From contig CAYNSR010000010.1 of assembly GCA_964400125.1 (NCBI GenBank), forward strand, positions 40,024 to 104,023: DNA of 64,000 nucleotides, in the 5' to 3' direction. Numbering within the stretch: the first letter of the stretch is position 1; every line of letters starts with the position of its first letter. This document shows positions 41,771 to 51,445 of the stretch, piece after piece. The position numbers and the translations under genes were made by a program. Origin of the DNA: Micavibrio sp964400125 (GTDB lineage Bacteria; Pseudomonadota; Alphaproteobacteria; Micavibrionales; Micavibrionaceae). The notes beneath the pieces were generated by a model. The model did not search any database and was not told where the DNA came from. It was given only the letters and a program-made list of their open reading frames with translations.

Positions 41771-42375
41771 GCGAGCATGATATTTTGAAAGAGCTGCAGC
41801 GCAAATACGATGCCAGCAACCATGATCTGGGCCTTTTTATACGATCTTTGAAAGCCATGACGCATCTGGCGAAACGTCAATACGGTCTTGATGCCGACTG
41901 GTTGTGCGATGCGGCCCTTCATCATTTAAGCGCGAAGACCAAAACTTATATCGAAGATAAGCGGATCGGGCTGTTGGCCGCGCTTATGGTCGGGCATGGC
42001 AGCTCTTTCAATCAGGCTATGCTGGCAATAGGGGAATGGATAGGGATCGGTGATACCAAAATCAAGAAAGCGTATCTTGCCGTTTGTAATGAATATAAAC
42101 TGCCAAAAGATCAGCGAAACCTCGCGAATGTCGCCTTTATGGCGCGCGCGAAAAGCATTCCCTATATAATGACGATCCGGGAAAACAAGCCCTTTCCGGA
42201 GCGTCACGAAAAGGCATGGGCCGCCTTCAGGAAGGCTTATCAGATCGCGGAGGATTCTCATGTCGAGCAAGTTTTCCAGATGGCCCGGAAAGCCAGAAAC
42301 GATAAAATCACTTTGGCGGATATTGAGGAACGGAAAGACATTATCCGGCAAGTCAATCAGTCGTATTTATTGTGA
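41767..42375 (+). CDS. Hypothetical protein coupled to the integrase
   Basis: The 202-residue soluble protein is translationally coupled to int (ATGA overlap). It is predicted mostly helical; visible stretches include YGLDADWLCDAALHHLSAKT and RKARNDKITLADIEERKDII. I recognise no domain and no DNA-binding motif is obvious. Its position suggests a role in control of integration or excision, but this is inference. Confidence 0.7.
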   Translation: MSEHDILKELQRKYDASNHDLGLFIRSLKAMTHLAKRQYGLDADWLCDAALHHLSAKTKTYIEDKRIGLLAALMVGHGSSFNQAMLAIGEWIGIGDTKIKKAYLAVCNEYKLPKDQRNLANVAFMARAKSIPYIMTIRENKPFPERHEKAWAAFRKAYQIAEDSHVEQVFQMARKARNDKITLADIEERKDIIRQVNQSYLL

Positions 42376-42487
42376 CATGTCTTTTTCCTTCCGGCATGGC
42401 GGAATAAAGATGCCGGATATCCTGCGTCGTTAAAACCGTGCAGTTTTCTCCCATAACGTGCTTTTCCGCACAGAAGAGGAGAAAAAG

Positions 42488-42724
42488 ATGCAACAGGAAC
42501 AACACACCAACGAAAATCAGACTTCCGCCCAGCGGCGGCTCATCCCTCTGACAGAATGGCCTAAACATCATAGCTGGCCGCCTATTGGCGGGCTGCGGCA
42601 TCTGGTGTTTTATGCCGGGCAGAATGGCTTTGATAAGGTCATCCGCCGCGCTGGTCGCCGTGTCCTGATCGACGAACAAGCTTTTTTTCAGTGGCTTGAC
42701 GAGCAAAATGGAGGGCAAGCGTAA
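42488..42724 (+). CDS. AlpA-like DNA-binding protein / excisionase
   Basis: From ATG 42488 (GAGGAG 7 nt upstream) the protein has 78 residues. The core LTEWPKHHSWPPIGGLRHLV ... RRAGRRVLIDEQAFFQWLDE has the winged-helix pattern of AlpA/excisionase-type proteins in P4-like islands: a helix-turn-helix followed by RVLID and a C-terminal helix. Such proteins regulate integrase or help excision. Its stop overlaps the next start (TAATG). Confidence 0.7.
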   Translation: MQQEQHTNENQTSAQRRLIPLTEWPKHHSWPPIGGLRHLVFYAGQNGFDKVIRRAGRRVLIDEQAFFQWLDEQNGGQA

Positions 42725-43221
42725 TGGAATCGATTGATGCCCTGGCCCACCGTCTGACGTACCGGCCCTTTCGTGAAATTGTTGAAGATGTGGCAGATCG
42801 GCTGGATTATTTTTCCGTTACGGATGCCTGCGAAAATAATGAATGTTTTGGCGTTATTCATGACGGGATTGTCGCGGCTTTGCCGTTCGAGAGATCGCGG
42901 TCTGAAAATATTCCATGGGATCCGGATTTCTTTTTGCTGACCACTCATCCCCAGTTGGCGGCATTATTTCATGAGCAAAAAGGCAAACCCGTCTGGTTCT
43001 GTGAAGATCTTGATGCCCTAAGTAAAATCCAGGCTCCCTTCAATGCCGGAAAGAAGTGGGCTTACATCCTGACCGAATGCGAGGAAGCCTGGGATGCAGC
43101 CATTATTGCCGAGCATTATTGCTATAAGGGCCGTGTTGTTTCGGTGCTGGGCGGGACGTGTCCTGATCTGATGCGGACATTTTTTCCTGAATACTGGGAA
43201 AAACGCGGCTTTACGATGTAA
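42724..43221 (+). CDS. Hypothetical protein next to P4-type primase
   Basis: The 165-residue soluble protein has no recognised domain. Segments such as KKWAYILTECEEAWDAAIIA and RVVSVLGGTCPDLM suggest an alpha/beta fold. TOPRIM-like primase parts often sit at this position in P4-like islands, but I see no clear TOPRIM DxD. It overlaps the AlpA-like gene by one base and lies 10 nt before the helicase gene, so all three are probably co-translated. Confidence 0.6.
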   Translation: MESIDALAHRLTYRPFREIVEDVADRLDYFSVTDACENNECFGVIHDGIVAALPFERSRSENIPWDPDFFLLTTHPQLAALFHEQKGKPVWFCEDLDALSKIQAPFNAGKKWAYILTECEEAWDAAIIAEHYCYKGRVVSVLGGTCPDLMRTFFPEYWEKRGFTM

Positions 43222-43231
43222 GGGCGCGGTC

Positions 43232-44776
43232 ATGGAAGGAGAGCAAAGCGCTTTTGCCGCGCTGATGGATCTGATAGGCCAGATGAATCAGCAGAGTGAG
43301 CCGGGCGTCATTGATAATGCTCTGGTGGAAATCGCCAGGGCGAAACTGAGCAAGATAGAGATCGACCGTCTCCTGCGTGGAATCCGGGCCAATACCGGCA
43401 CGACCCTGACGGCCTTGCGCGAAGGACTGACAGAGCAGCGCAAAAACCAAAGCGACGGACAGGTCGATATTCCGTATCTGGTCATGAAAAAGCTGCTGAA
43501 AGAGCATTTTGCGGGCGGGCGGTATCTAATCCGTGGGCCAGATAAATCTTTCTGGGCCTATAACGGCCAGCATTGGCAGATGCTTAAAGACGAAAGGCTT
43601 GAAAATCTGCTGATCGGCATTGTCGAGGAGATGGTGCCGGAAGGCGGGAATTATCGCACCCATATGAAATACGCCTTTGATCTGCTGGTGGCGGAATCGG
43701 CGCGGTTCCATGACCGCCTTCTGAATCCCGATCATATCATGCCGGTCATCAATGTGCAGAATGGTGAGTTATGGATTGATACGGACGGTTCCGCTTCCCT
43801 GCGCCCGCACAGTCCGGAAAGTTGTTTGATCAGCGTCCTGAACATTGCATATGACCCGGCGGCGACATGCCCACGGTTCGATCAGGCGATGCTGGATATT
43901 TTCGCCCGTGCGTCCGACCCCGCCGATATGGTGCGGCATATGGAAGAAATCATGGGCTATATCATCCAGCCCCGGCGTTTTATCGCCAGCTTCTTTGTCT
44001 GGATCGGCGATGGCAGCAACGGCAAGACGCAGCTCAGCAATATATTGATCGAACTTCTGGGGCCGTCGAACGTCCATGCCGACAGGATTGGCAACCTGAA
44101 AACCAACCGCTTCATATTCGGCAGCCTGGTCTGGAAAAGCCTGTTTCTGGATGATGATATGCGCGCCGGGGAAGAATTGAGCGATGATCTTATCAAGATG
44201 TTGTCCGAAGCCAAGCGCATGGCGGGCGAGCGGAAATTCAAGGACGTATTCGAATATGTTTCGCGTATCGCGCTTCTGATCCTGTGCAATGATTATCCCC
44301 GCCTCGCCGACCTCAGCCACGGCATGCGCCGCCGGATGCAGATCGTGCCGTTCGAGCGGATCTTTGGCAACAAAGACAGGGATGATACGCTGTTCCCAGA
44401 TATCATCGCAAAAGAACTTCCCGGCGTTCTCAATCGGCTGCTGGCAGGGTTCCAGCGCCTGACCCTGCGTGGACGATTCGAGGAACCAGAAGACTGCCTG
44501 CTGGCAAAGGCCGAATGGATCCGCCAAGCCAATCCATTGCCGTCTTTCATCGCGGAGATATGCCGTGAGAACGCGCAGGCGCGTGTCCGGGTGCGGGATC
44601 TTTATCATCGCTACCGTGACTGGTGCGGAGATAACGGCATCCGGCAACCTCTGACAAAACAGGAATTGCATCGGAACCTGAGCAAGCTGGGATATAAGAC
44701 CGTCACGCGGGACGGCTATCCTTGTATCCAGGGGCTGGAACTGGCCACGACTTGCGCGCCCTATTATAACAAGTGA
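43232..44776 (+). CDS. P4-type primase-helicase (SF3 helicase)
   Basis: The 514-residue protein would replicate the element. It has a D5_N-like region in the middle and an SF3 helicase core with Walker A IGDGSNGKTQ at about residues 257-266, LFLDDDM as Walker B, and LLILCNDYPRLADLSHGMRRR as motif C and sensor region. The C-terminal winged-helix part contains LYHRYRDWCGDNG. The N-terminal catalytic primase domain of full P4 alpha protein is absent, so primase activity may be supplied elsewhere. It is the last gene of the replication module. Confidence 0.9.
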   Translation: MEGEQSAFAALMDLIGQMNQQSEPGVIDNALVEIARAKLSKIEIDRLLRGIRANTGTTLTALREGLTEQRKNQSDGQVDIPYLVMKKLLKEHFAGGRYLIRGPDKSFWAYNGQHWQMLKDERLENLLIGIVEEMVPEGGNYRTHMKYAFDLLVAESARFHDRLLNPDHIMPVINVQNGELWIDTDGSASLRPHSPESCLISVLNIAYDPAATCPRFDQAMLDIFARASDPADMVRHMEEIMGYIIQPRRFIASFFVWIGDGSNGKTQLSNILIELLGPSNVHADRIGNLKTNRFIFGSLVWKSLFLDDDMRAGEELSDDLIKMLSEAKRMAGERKFKDVFEYVSRIALLILCNDYPRLADLSHGMRRRMQIVPFERIFGNKDRDDTLFPDIIAKELPGVLNRLLAGFQRLTLRGRFEEPEDCLLAKAEWIRQANPLPSFIAEICRENAQARVRVRDLYHRYRDWCGDNGIRQPLTKQELHRNLSKLGYKTVTRDGYPCIQGLELATTCAPYYNK

Positions 44777-44998
44777 GAAAAGTGACGTTCTGGTGCGCTC
44801 TCTTTATATATAGGAAAGAGGATGTACCGGGCTGCATTTCTTATTACTCTCCAAAAATATTAGTCTGAAAATTTGTCACTTTTTCCACTGATGCACGATC
44901 CAGCGGTAAATCGGGAAAGCAATAAAATGATCGTTCATTCTTGTCGACTTCCGGTCGCTTCCAAGCGTTCATGTCCTTGTAACAAAGGGGCCGACGCG

Positions 44999-45285
44999 AT
45001 GGGAACATGGGCTATGCCACATACGATAAAGGAGGTACAACGCCTTGAGGTGTTGCTGAAGGCTGAACTTCCACGCGCCCGGGCGGAGCAGAATCTCTAC
45101 AATATACTGGGCGATGACAGGCTCTATGACAGCTTTAACGAATACGGCCCTGAGGATGATGTCCGCTTCCTCATCGCGCACCCCGTCTGGGCGAGCTTCT
45201 TGACCTCCCGGCAGATACGATCACGCCCGGCTGGGACGATGCGGCTCTCACACTCTGCCGCGCAATCATAGTTCCGCACATTTAA
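44999..45285 (+). pseudogene. Frameshifted hypothetical gene
   Basis: One frame reads HTIKEVQRLEVLLKAELPRA ... DDVRFLIAHPV up to about 45190. A second frame then continues LGELLDLPADTITPGWDDAA to RAIIVPHI and a stop at 45285. Both parts look coding and join at a single shift near 45190, so I read this as one broken gene of about 95 residues. No domain is recognised. The stretch 45286-45479 shows no gene. Confidence 0.45.
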
Positions 45286-45479
45286 CGCAGGATCGCACCA
45301 CCAGCCGCTGGATACTCTGGCGGCTGGGTTTCTTCGTCCTGCCGCATGCCGCGCCAGTGCCGCACTGCGCCCAAAAAGGTACTGTGACGCGTAACCGCAT
45401 AGGGGCGGCGGACGCGCGGGATTCTTCTAGCGCCAGACAGTGAAACTTGGTTGACAGGTTGACAAGAATAACTCTGATT

Positions 45480-46169
45480 TTATTGAAATTTTTTGTCGAC
45501 CAAGTCTGTTTTGCCGCTTTCTTTTTTGAGCAGCACAATCGCTTGTTGACGCTTTTTATTTGTACCGGTTATGCGTTCCAGCTTCTCCGCGCCGATATCC
45601 GCCTTTCCCGCAAGGATATAGTTGCTCGTCAGCAGGCTTAAAAACCAGTTCTGCGACAGATAGGACGAATCCTGTTCGGCCATTTTTTCAAAATGCGGCA
45701 GTGAACGATCATATTGCATCCTGTCAAAATGCCACTGCCCCATGGCCAGCAGGGCCGGAATGAAAGCCGGGTCGATTTCCAGCGCGCGGGTGAACATCAC
45801 GGGTGCTTCCGTCGCCTCCATCGGATCGAACTTTCCGGCCATGAGATAAAGATTCCCCAGCGCGACCCAGTGCGCCGGATGGTCAGGCTGGCTGGCGGCG
45901 GCATCGGCGCCAAGTTTCAACGCTTCGCGCATCTTTTCCGGATCGTTTTCCTGGATTGCGGCTTCGGCAAGCGTATAGCCTGTGAAAGAATGAAGGGATG
46001 CCGCCTGGAAAGATGTCCGGCGTTCAAATTCGCTCATCATCCGCGCATAGCCGTCCCCCTGCCCGGTCATGATAGGAAAACGGTTTTTCCCGCTCCAATA
46101 AACGCCCGCCCCGGCTGTCAGCGCAACGGCGACAAGGGCCAGAACGCCATATAAATATTTACGTTTCAT
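45480..46169 (-). CDS. Membrane-anchored TPR protein
   Basis: The 229-residue protein has one N-terminal helix (YLYGVLALVAVALTAGAGVY) and then tetratricopeptide-like repeats (HWVALGNLYLMAGKFDPMEA; IPALLAMGQWHFDRMQYDRS), similar to the periplasmic part of cytochrome c biogenesis proteins such as CcmH/CycH. No other ccm gene is near. It is divergent from the large secreted protein gene at 46233, with which it shares a short intergenic region. The function is probably protein-protein interaction in the periplasm. Confidence 0.75.
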   Translation of the reverse strand: MKRKYLYGVLALVAVALTAGAGVYWSGKNRFPIMTGQGDGYARMMSEFERRTSFQAASLHSFTGYTLAEAAIQENDPEKMREALKLGADAAASQPDHPAHWVALGNLYLMAGKFDPMEATEAPVMFTRALEIDPAFIPALLAMGQWHFDRMQYDRSLPHFEKMAEQDSSYLSQNWFLSLLTSNYILAGKADIGAEKLERITGTNKKRQQAIVLLKKESGKTDLVDKKFQ

Positions 46170-46232
46170 ATTTCCTACCGCAGTTGTAATATTGCCTTCA
46201 TGATGCTTAAGTTGCTTTAGAGGCTATCAAAT

Positions 46233-49190
46233 ATGTTTATATCCGCAAAGAAAAAGATTGTCCTGCTTGCTATATGCCTTGCGTTGTCCGGCGCTTGTGT
46301 TTTGCCGTCCGCAGCCTATGCGGACGATACCATCGCTTCCCTGAAAAAACAGCTTGAAGCCGGGGAAGCTGCCGAGGCCCTGCTTGCCGCCCGGCGGGAC
46401 GCCGAACTGAAAACGATCTCCAAATCGGGCCTTTCGCAAAAGCAAATCGAGATAAAGGCCGAAGCCGTTCTGGAAACATACCGGGTGGAAAGCAGTAAGC
46501 TGGTCGCGAAGTATCGCCAGCCTTTGATGGAGCATCTCCAGCAGAAATTTCCGGATGTGCAGGACAGCGTCGGCACGCCGCTCTATGCCAGGGACGAGCT
46601 GGGCAAAATCCGGACGGATCCGCAGGGCCGGAAAATCATCCACCCGGATTTTCGCGGCTGGAGCGGCGATCATGACATGCAGGGATCGGCGGCGGATGTT
46701 GAAAGGGTACGGAAATACCTGAACGAGAACGGGTTCGACACCACCGGTTTCGGCTCCAGGGATCTGGGCGATCTGACGCCGGGCGATCTCAGCAACAAGC
46801 GGCTGGAACTGACCATCAACCTCGATCCCACGGATCAGAGCATTAAAAAACAGCTTCAGAATCCGGAGCTGACGCCTGAGGCGCGCAGGCAGCTTGAGGC
46901 GGAGCTGGCGCGCGCGAAAAAATCGGATTCGATGCTGAAGGCGGGAGATTCCGCGCACCAGACCGTCGCCAATGTCGCGGCGCAGGGCAAGGAAACCTAT
47001 GTTGGCGTTTCGATGCGGCACGATCAGCCGGGCGTTAAGGCCGTGCTGGTCAACGATCACTATAAAAAGGCGGCGGAAGGGCTGGGGCTGAGCGGTGAGT
47101 CGTTGCTTGCCGCTGAAAATCGCGATGCGTTTCAGGGCATGGTCAAGGGTACGGAGAAGGCTGTGCGCGACAGCCGGCTGGATGCGGATGCGATCGACGC
47201 GACGCTGAAAAAACACCGGATGGATATGAGCGCGGCGGAATACCGCGCCCTGGCCGCGAAACTCAAGGTCGCGCCCTATCCTGAGATTTACGGGCTGGAC
47301 GCGGCAAAGATGGAAAACCTCAGGAAGGTCAATCAGGATCTGATCGACCAGTCCGTTTCCAAGACCATGAAGGAAGCGGCAACGGAGATAGACTCCCACC
47401 GCAGGAAAGTGGCCGAGCTGAGCGAGCGGATCAAACAGACGTCCGACCCCGCGGAAAAACAGGCTCTGACCGCACAGCGCGAACGGCTGGGCAATGAGAT
47501 CATCGATACGCGCGTCAAGTTGCAGGCCACGCTGGCCGCCAACGACGCGCGCCGCCAGAAATACGGCCTGCCGCAGCGGGAAAAGATCGCGGAAGCCGAC
47601 GCGCTGAAACTGACGCCGGAGACGGCGCCGTCCAGCAAGCATGCGGCGCTGAAGGCCAGATCCGACCTGAAACAGGCGGCCAGCAAGGCCGTTGACCGCG
47701 CGGGAACGGCGCTTGGCCTGTATGGGTATTACAGCGCCGCGATAGAGCGCGCGGAGGAAGTGGTGGCGGAAAGTTCGCCTTCGGATTCCGATGCGATGCT
47801 GATTGTCGAGGCCACGAAACGCGGCACGATGGATGCTATCGGCCTGACCGACGCGGTGGACATCATGGGCGGGGAGATGGATCTCCTGTCCAGCGCGATG
47901 CAGAATATGGACAAGGGCAATTACTTCACGGCCTTTTACGAATGGAACACGGCCATGGTCAAGGGCATGGGCAAGCTGGGCTGGAAAATGTTTAACGACA
48001 GTATCGTCACGCCGGTCAAGGATACGGCGGTCGCCGTGTATGAAGGCGGCACGACGGCTTATGAAACCGTGAGGGACGAAGCCACCATCGCCCGGAACGA
48101 ATCGGAACAGGCCGCGCAGCAGGATTATATCGCACAGAAAAAAGCGGAACAGGAAGCGATTGGCAGACCTGCGGTGGAAACCCTCCTGGATATAAATGAT
48201 CCCGCGCTTCTATCTATTGATTCGGCAGCGCAGACAGAGCATGCCCCTGTTCAGGCAGAAGCCATGCAGCATGATAGGCAAATAGACCCACGGTCTGTTT
48301 CGGGAGAAAGAATGCTTGTCACCGAAGAGGATGACAATGCCATTGCCCCCGACAGCCTGCAAAGCGGCCTTGATGCGGTAAAAAATGAAAAAACGAAAGA
48401 GCTTACACAAGAAGAAGTCTACCGCCTTGTGCCAAAAGATACGATGATGGCTTATTCCGAGCGTGTGGCACTTGCACAAAAGATGCTTGCAGATGAAGCG
48501 ACAGGCGGCGCAGCAATGCAGATTGACCCCAATGCCGTGGCGGAAGATCGTATGATTCTTTCGCCAGCGTCTGATACTCCAGCAGAACGTATGATTTTGA
48601 CGCCAGAGCCACAACCAAAAAGATCAACGGTGCATACGGAGCCGATGATCGATGGCGATGTGATGGAAGAGACCATTGTGCCATATGATGGGGGGTATCA
48701 CAAAACGGAAGAAAACCAGCAAGAGGTCAACCCAATCTGGCAGTCATTATCAAGCCATGGGGCGGCTAATGGCGATAGTGCGTCATCAGCAAAGCACATT
48801 CACCTCGGTACTTCATATGGTGCTCAGAACCTGCGGGGCGAAGGCATCGATTGGTGGTGTGAAAAATTTAAGAAATGGCCATGGCTAGACAGCCCCCCTG
48901 AAGGGCAGCCGTATCGTGTTTTGTTATGTGGACTTCAACCAGGGGGAAGTGCCGATGTTTTGGGAAACATGTACGATACGCCCAGAGATCATTACGCCGA
49001 GGCTGTGACTGTTTGTGGTTTAACATTGTATTATGCATACGAGAATAACATAGGCCCCAATAAAGGGCATATACAAAAGCTAGAAAGGGTCAACGAGCTT
49101 ATAAAAGAACGAGGAAACAAACCAGGATTTCTTATAGTTCAGCAATATGGTGGTTCTGTATATGAGGTGAGACGGTGTTCGGCACATTGA
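46233..49190 (+). CDS. Large secreted protein of unknown function with variable tail
   Basis: The 985-residue protein has a signal peptide (VLLAICLALSGACVLPSAAYA) and a long, charged helical region (about 40-620), with a segment GWSGDHDMQGSAADVERVRK that may be the functional core. The part from about 655 to 835 has imperfect repeats QIDPRSVSGERMLV, QIDPNAVAEDRMIL and TPAERMILTPEP. The C-terminal 140 residues form a separate domain with Cys (EGIDWWCEKFKKWPW, LLCGLQPGG). Codon use turns AT-richer from about 48190, so the tail probably has another origin, as in polymorphic secreted proteins. No domain is recognised. The next gene overlaps it by 16 nt. Confidence 0.75.
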   Translation: MFISAKKKIVLLAICLALSGACVLPSAAYADDTIASLKKQLEAGEAAEALLAARRDAELKTISKSGLSQKQIEIKAEAVLETYRVESSKLVAKYRQPLMEHLQQKFPDVQDSVGTPLYARDELGKIRTDPQGRKIIHPDFRGWSGDHDMQGSAADVERVRKYLNENGFDTTGFGSRDLGDLTPGDLSNKRLELTINLDPTDQSIKKQLQNPELTPEARRQLEAELARAKKSDSMLKAGDSAHQTVANVAAQGKETYVGVSMRHDQPGVKAVLVNDHYKKAAEGLGLSGESLLAAENRDAFQGMVKGTEKAVRDSRLDADAIDATLKKHRMDMSAAEYRALAAKLKVAPYPEIYGLDAAKMENLRKVNQDLIDQSVSKTMKEAATEIDSHRRKVAELSERIKQTSDPAEKQALTAQRERLGNEIIDTRVKLQATLAANDARRQKYGLPQREKIAEADALKLTPETAPSSKHAALKARSDLKQAASKAVDRAGTALGLYGYYSAAIERAEEVVAESSPSDSDAMLIVEATKRGTMDAIGLTDAVDIMGGEMDLLSSAMQNMDKGNYFTAFYEWNTAMVKGMGKLGWKMFNDSIVTPVKDTAVAVYEGGTTAYETVRDEATIARNESEQAAQQDYIAQKKAEQEAIGRPAVETLLDINDPALLSIDSAAQTEHAPVQAEAMQHDRQIDPRSVSGERMLVTEEDDNAIAPDSLQSGLDAVKNEKTKELTQEEVYRLVPKDTMMAYSERVALAQKMLADEATGGAAMQIDPNAVAEDRMILSPASDTPAERMILTPEPQPKRSTVHTEPMIDGDVMEETIVPYDGGYHKTEENQQEVNPIWQSLSSHGAANGDSASSAKHIHLGTSYGAQNLRGEGIDWWCEKFKKWPWLDSPPEGQPYRVLLCGLQPGGSADVLGNMYDTPRDHYAEAVTVCGLTLYYAYENNIGPNKGHIQKLERVNELIKERGNKPGFLIVQQYGGSVYEVRRCSAH

Positions 49191-49783
49191 ATTCCATCCC
49201 CCCTTCCATTCACTGGAGGCATGAAAAGATTTTCGTTGGCCATGTGTTTTGGCCCATGTTTCTGATATCCGCACCTGTCACCTATTCTATTTTGGACAAG
49301 GCATTTGCCGTGTATGGCGATATTCCAGCGGTAACGCATCCGATTGCTTTTATGGTCTCATTACTGGTGCTGCTGGTGCTGCCCTCCTTTATGGTAACGG
49401 GATATTATCTGCTCTGGCGCAGTTGGAAGGGTAATAAAACCGCTCATTCACAGCCTGAAGACGGCGAAGATGTGGCCATTCCGCATTCCGGAAAATTTGC
49501 GATGCTTGCACTGATCTCTGGTATGGGGTTTGTTCCGCTACTGCTGTTTGTCGCTATGCTTGCGGGGCTGGAGGCTATTGGCGTGGATGTTCAGGATGAC
49601 AATACGCGACATATGCTGGTGGGGGGGCTAGTCGCCGCCGCACTGATCGCTGAACGCTGGTCAAAAATAGGCGTGAACTTTATGCTGGGCGGTTTATTGT
49701 TATGGGGCGGCATTTATGTGCATTGGCATTTGGCTGATGATACGTTGTCCAGGTGGTTATTATTTGACAGCGGTATTTTATAA
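49175..49783 (+). CDS. Membrane protein, possible partner of the large secreted protein
   Basis: The 202-residue protein starts at a GTG overlapping the upstream stop and has about five hydrophobic helices (about 22-40, 57-75, 103-125, 145-160, 167-182). A soluble loop with NKTAHSQPEDGEDVAIPHSG separates helices 2 and 3. I recognise no family. Overlap with the secreted-protein gene suggests coupled expression; an immunity or export role is possible but unsupported. It is relatively AT-rich like the tail of its neighbour. Confidence 0.65.
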   Translation: MFGTLNSIPPSIHWRHEKIFVGHVFWPMFLISAPVTYSILDKAFAVYGDIPAVTHPIAFMVSLLVLLVLPSFMVTGYYLLWRSWKGNKTAHSQPEDGEDVAIPHSGKFAMLALISGMGFVPLLLFVAMLAGLEAIGVDVQDDNTRHMLVGGLVAAALIAERWSKIGVNFMLGGLLLWGGIYVHWHLADDTLSRWLLFDSGIL

Positions 49784-49820
49784 CATTGTGTTATTCAGAA
49801 GAGTTAACAAAGGGAATATC

Positions 49821-50340
49821 ATGAAACAGAAACTTCTTGTTCCGCTATTTACGATAGCGCTTACCGCTTGTTCGCATGTCTCAAATCATGACCTTACGGA
49901 TTATGATGCGTTAAAAGAGGGGGAAAAAATTGCCACGATTGGCGTGGCAAGAAATAACTCTGTACTTAATCTATAGCGTGAATGGCAAACCCGGACCAAA
50001 TGACTGGCATGGCAAGGTATATAATACACAGTTCGACAGTTCCGCCAGCATCGGGATTGCTCCGGGAACGCACCGGCTGGACGTAGGATGTATGTATCGC
50101 AGCAGTGTCGTGCCTCCAAAATATGACGTGAGTATGCGAAATATAAAGGTAAGTGTTAAATCAAACGAGGTAATCACCCTGCAATGGCAGGAACAGCTTG
50201 ACCTTGCCGCACAGGGAGGTGACGCGCACATGATTGGCACGTCCTCCTGCTCGATTCTGGTGAAAAGCAGCTCTGGTAAAAAGACGCTGCTGCGCGATGA
50301 GGGACGTGATGATGACTTGGCGACGGCCAATGATGAATAA
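49821..50340 (+). pseudogene. Frameshifted lipoprotein gene
   Basis: An ATG at 49821 starts MKQKLLVPLFTIALTACSHV, a lipoprotein signal with lipobox LTAC, and runs to a stop at 49976. A second frame continues from about 49955 with LYLIYSVNGKPGPNDWHGKV ... GIAPGTHRLDVGCMYRSS to a stop at 50340. The second part is the likely mature domain (PGTHRLDV type, similar to small lipoproteins that bind or coat ligands). A single shift near 49950-49970 would restore one gene of about 170 residues. It may be real decay or a sequence error. Confidence 0.6.
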
Positions 50341-50485
50341 GACTTTGCGGGTTTCTCTGGCGAGGGGAGCAGCTAAAGTCACGGTTGGCCCCCGTCCGCG
50401 CAGAAGTCATTGAAAATTTTTCTTTTTGGCCTTATTTTCCTTAGTTGAGTTTAATGGTTTTTTATATATGAAAGATGGAGGCTCT

Positions 50486-50806
50486 ATGAAGTCATTATTC
50501 ACTCTTACCCTGCTGTCGGCTGCCTTCTTGCTGACGATGGTGTCACATGCTCAGGCTCAGTCTATGTGTGTGCCTTCCACCGCCACAGTTTCAGAATGGG
50601 ATTGCGGCCCCACATATAATCCTTATCCAACCCCTGGTGAACCGCCTGTTTGCGTTGCAAAAGTCTATTGTAACAATGGCCGCACAGGCGAAGTCAGGTA
50701 CAAGGAAGGTAGTTCCAATTTCATTGCACAGATCAGTGCTGACAACGGCACAGGAAGAGCTTTCGATCCCAATTGTGGCCGTGCCGTCGACGCCTATTGT
50801 TATTGA
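50486..50806 (+). CDS. Small secreted Cys-containing protein
   Basis: From ATG 50486 (GGAGG about 5 nt upstream) the protein has 106 residues with a signal peptide (MKSLFTLTLLSAAFLLTMVS HAQAQ). The mature part holds six Cys (MCVPS, DCGP, VCVAKVYC, NCGR and the terminal YCY), so it is probably disulfide-linked. No family is recognised. It could be a periplasmic or extracellular factor. Confidence 0.65.
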   Translation: MKSLFTLTLLSAAFLLTMVSHAQAQSMCVPSTATVSEWDCGPTYNPYPTPGEPPVCVAKVYCNNGRTGEVRYKEGSSNFIAQISADNGTGRAFDPNCGRAVDAYCY

Positions 50807-50878
50807 CATCTATGCCAGGCTCTACAAGAACGACCGCCTGGAAAGTCTGGCCTTGCAAGCGGTCGTTCTTGCCGGATT

Positions 50879-51445
50879 TTACTCGACAACGGTATTTTTC
50901 AAGATAATCGCCCGTCTGTTGCGGTATAGATAAACGAACACTACCCCCGAGGCAGCCAGCACGCCCGCTGGGAATAACCATGAAGTGCCTAAAATTCCAT
51001 TCATCACCGCGCCCGCCGCGATGGCCATGACACCGGCAAACAGGACGGCGGCATCCGGCCATGTGGCAATCCGCAGCAGCCTTGCGGCCACCGATGCCGC
51101 GACACCATATACCGCGAAACTGCCTATGAGTACGACAGTCACCATACGGCCCTCTCCGGAAAGGGCTTCGCCCGCCCACTGAAACAGGCCGTCGGCAAGG
51201 CGGGTCAGCAACGCGCATACCCCGACCCATAACACCATCATGAGCGCTGTCATCAACCCTGCCCGTATGTAACCGCAGCCCCGCGCGCGCTGAAACAGCA
51301 ACGCGGCCACCCAGACAAAACAGAGTCCGGCCAGCGCTATCCTTGCCAGCGGGAAGGCCAGAAAGGCGAACAGCAACGGCAAGAACAGCCAGCCGTACTC
51401 CAGCGGATACAGCCCCGCCCGGCGTCTAGAATCCGGAATTGTCAC
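50879..51445 (-). CDS. Membrane protein of the cargo operon
   Basis: Using the GTG at 51445, which has AGGAG 9 nt upstream, the protein has 188 residues and about six hydrophobic helices. A longer frame to 51499 would overlap the upstream gene more and lacks a ribosome site. It overlaps the preceding gene by 20 nt and is the last gene of the four-gene minus-strand operon. No family is recognised. Confidence 0.65.
   Translation of the reverse strand: MTIPDSRRRAGLYPLEYGWLFLPLLFAFLAFPLARIALAGLCFVWVAALLFQRARGCGYIRAGLMTALMMVLWVGVCALLTRLADGLFQWAGEALSGEGRMVTVVLIGSFAVYGVAASVAARLLRIATWPDAAVLFAGVMAIAAGAVMNGILGTSWLFPAGVLAASGVVFVYLYRNRRAIILKNTVVE

Noticed and set aside
46227..47642. 471-codon minus-strand ORF
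   Set aside because: Antisense to the large secreted protein; low-complexity Arg/Leu composition and no start signal.
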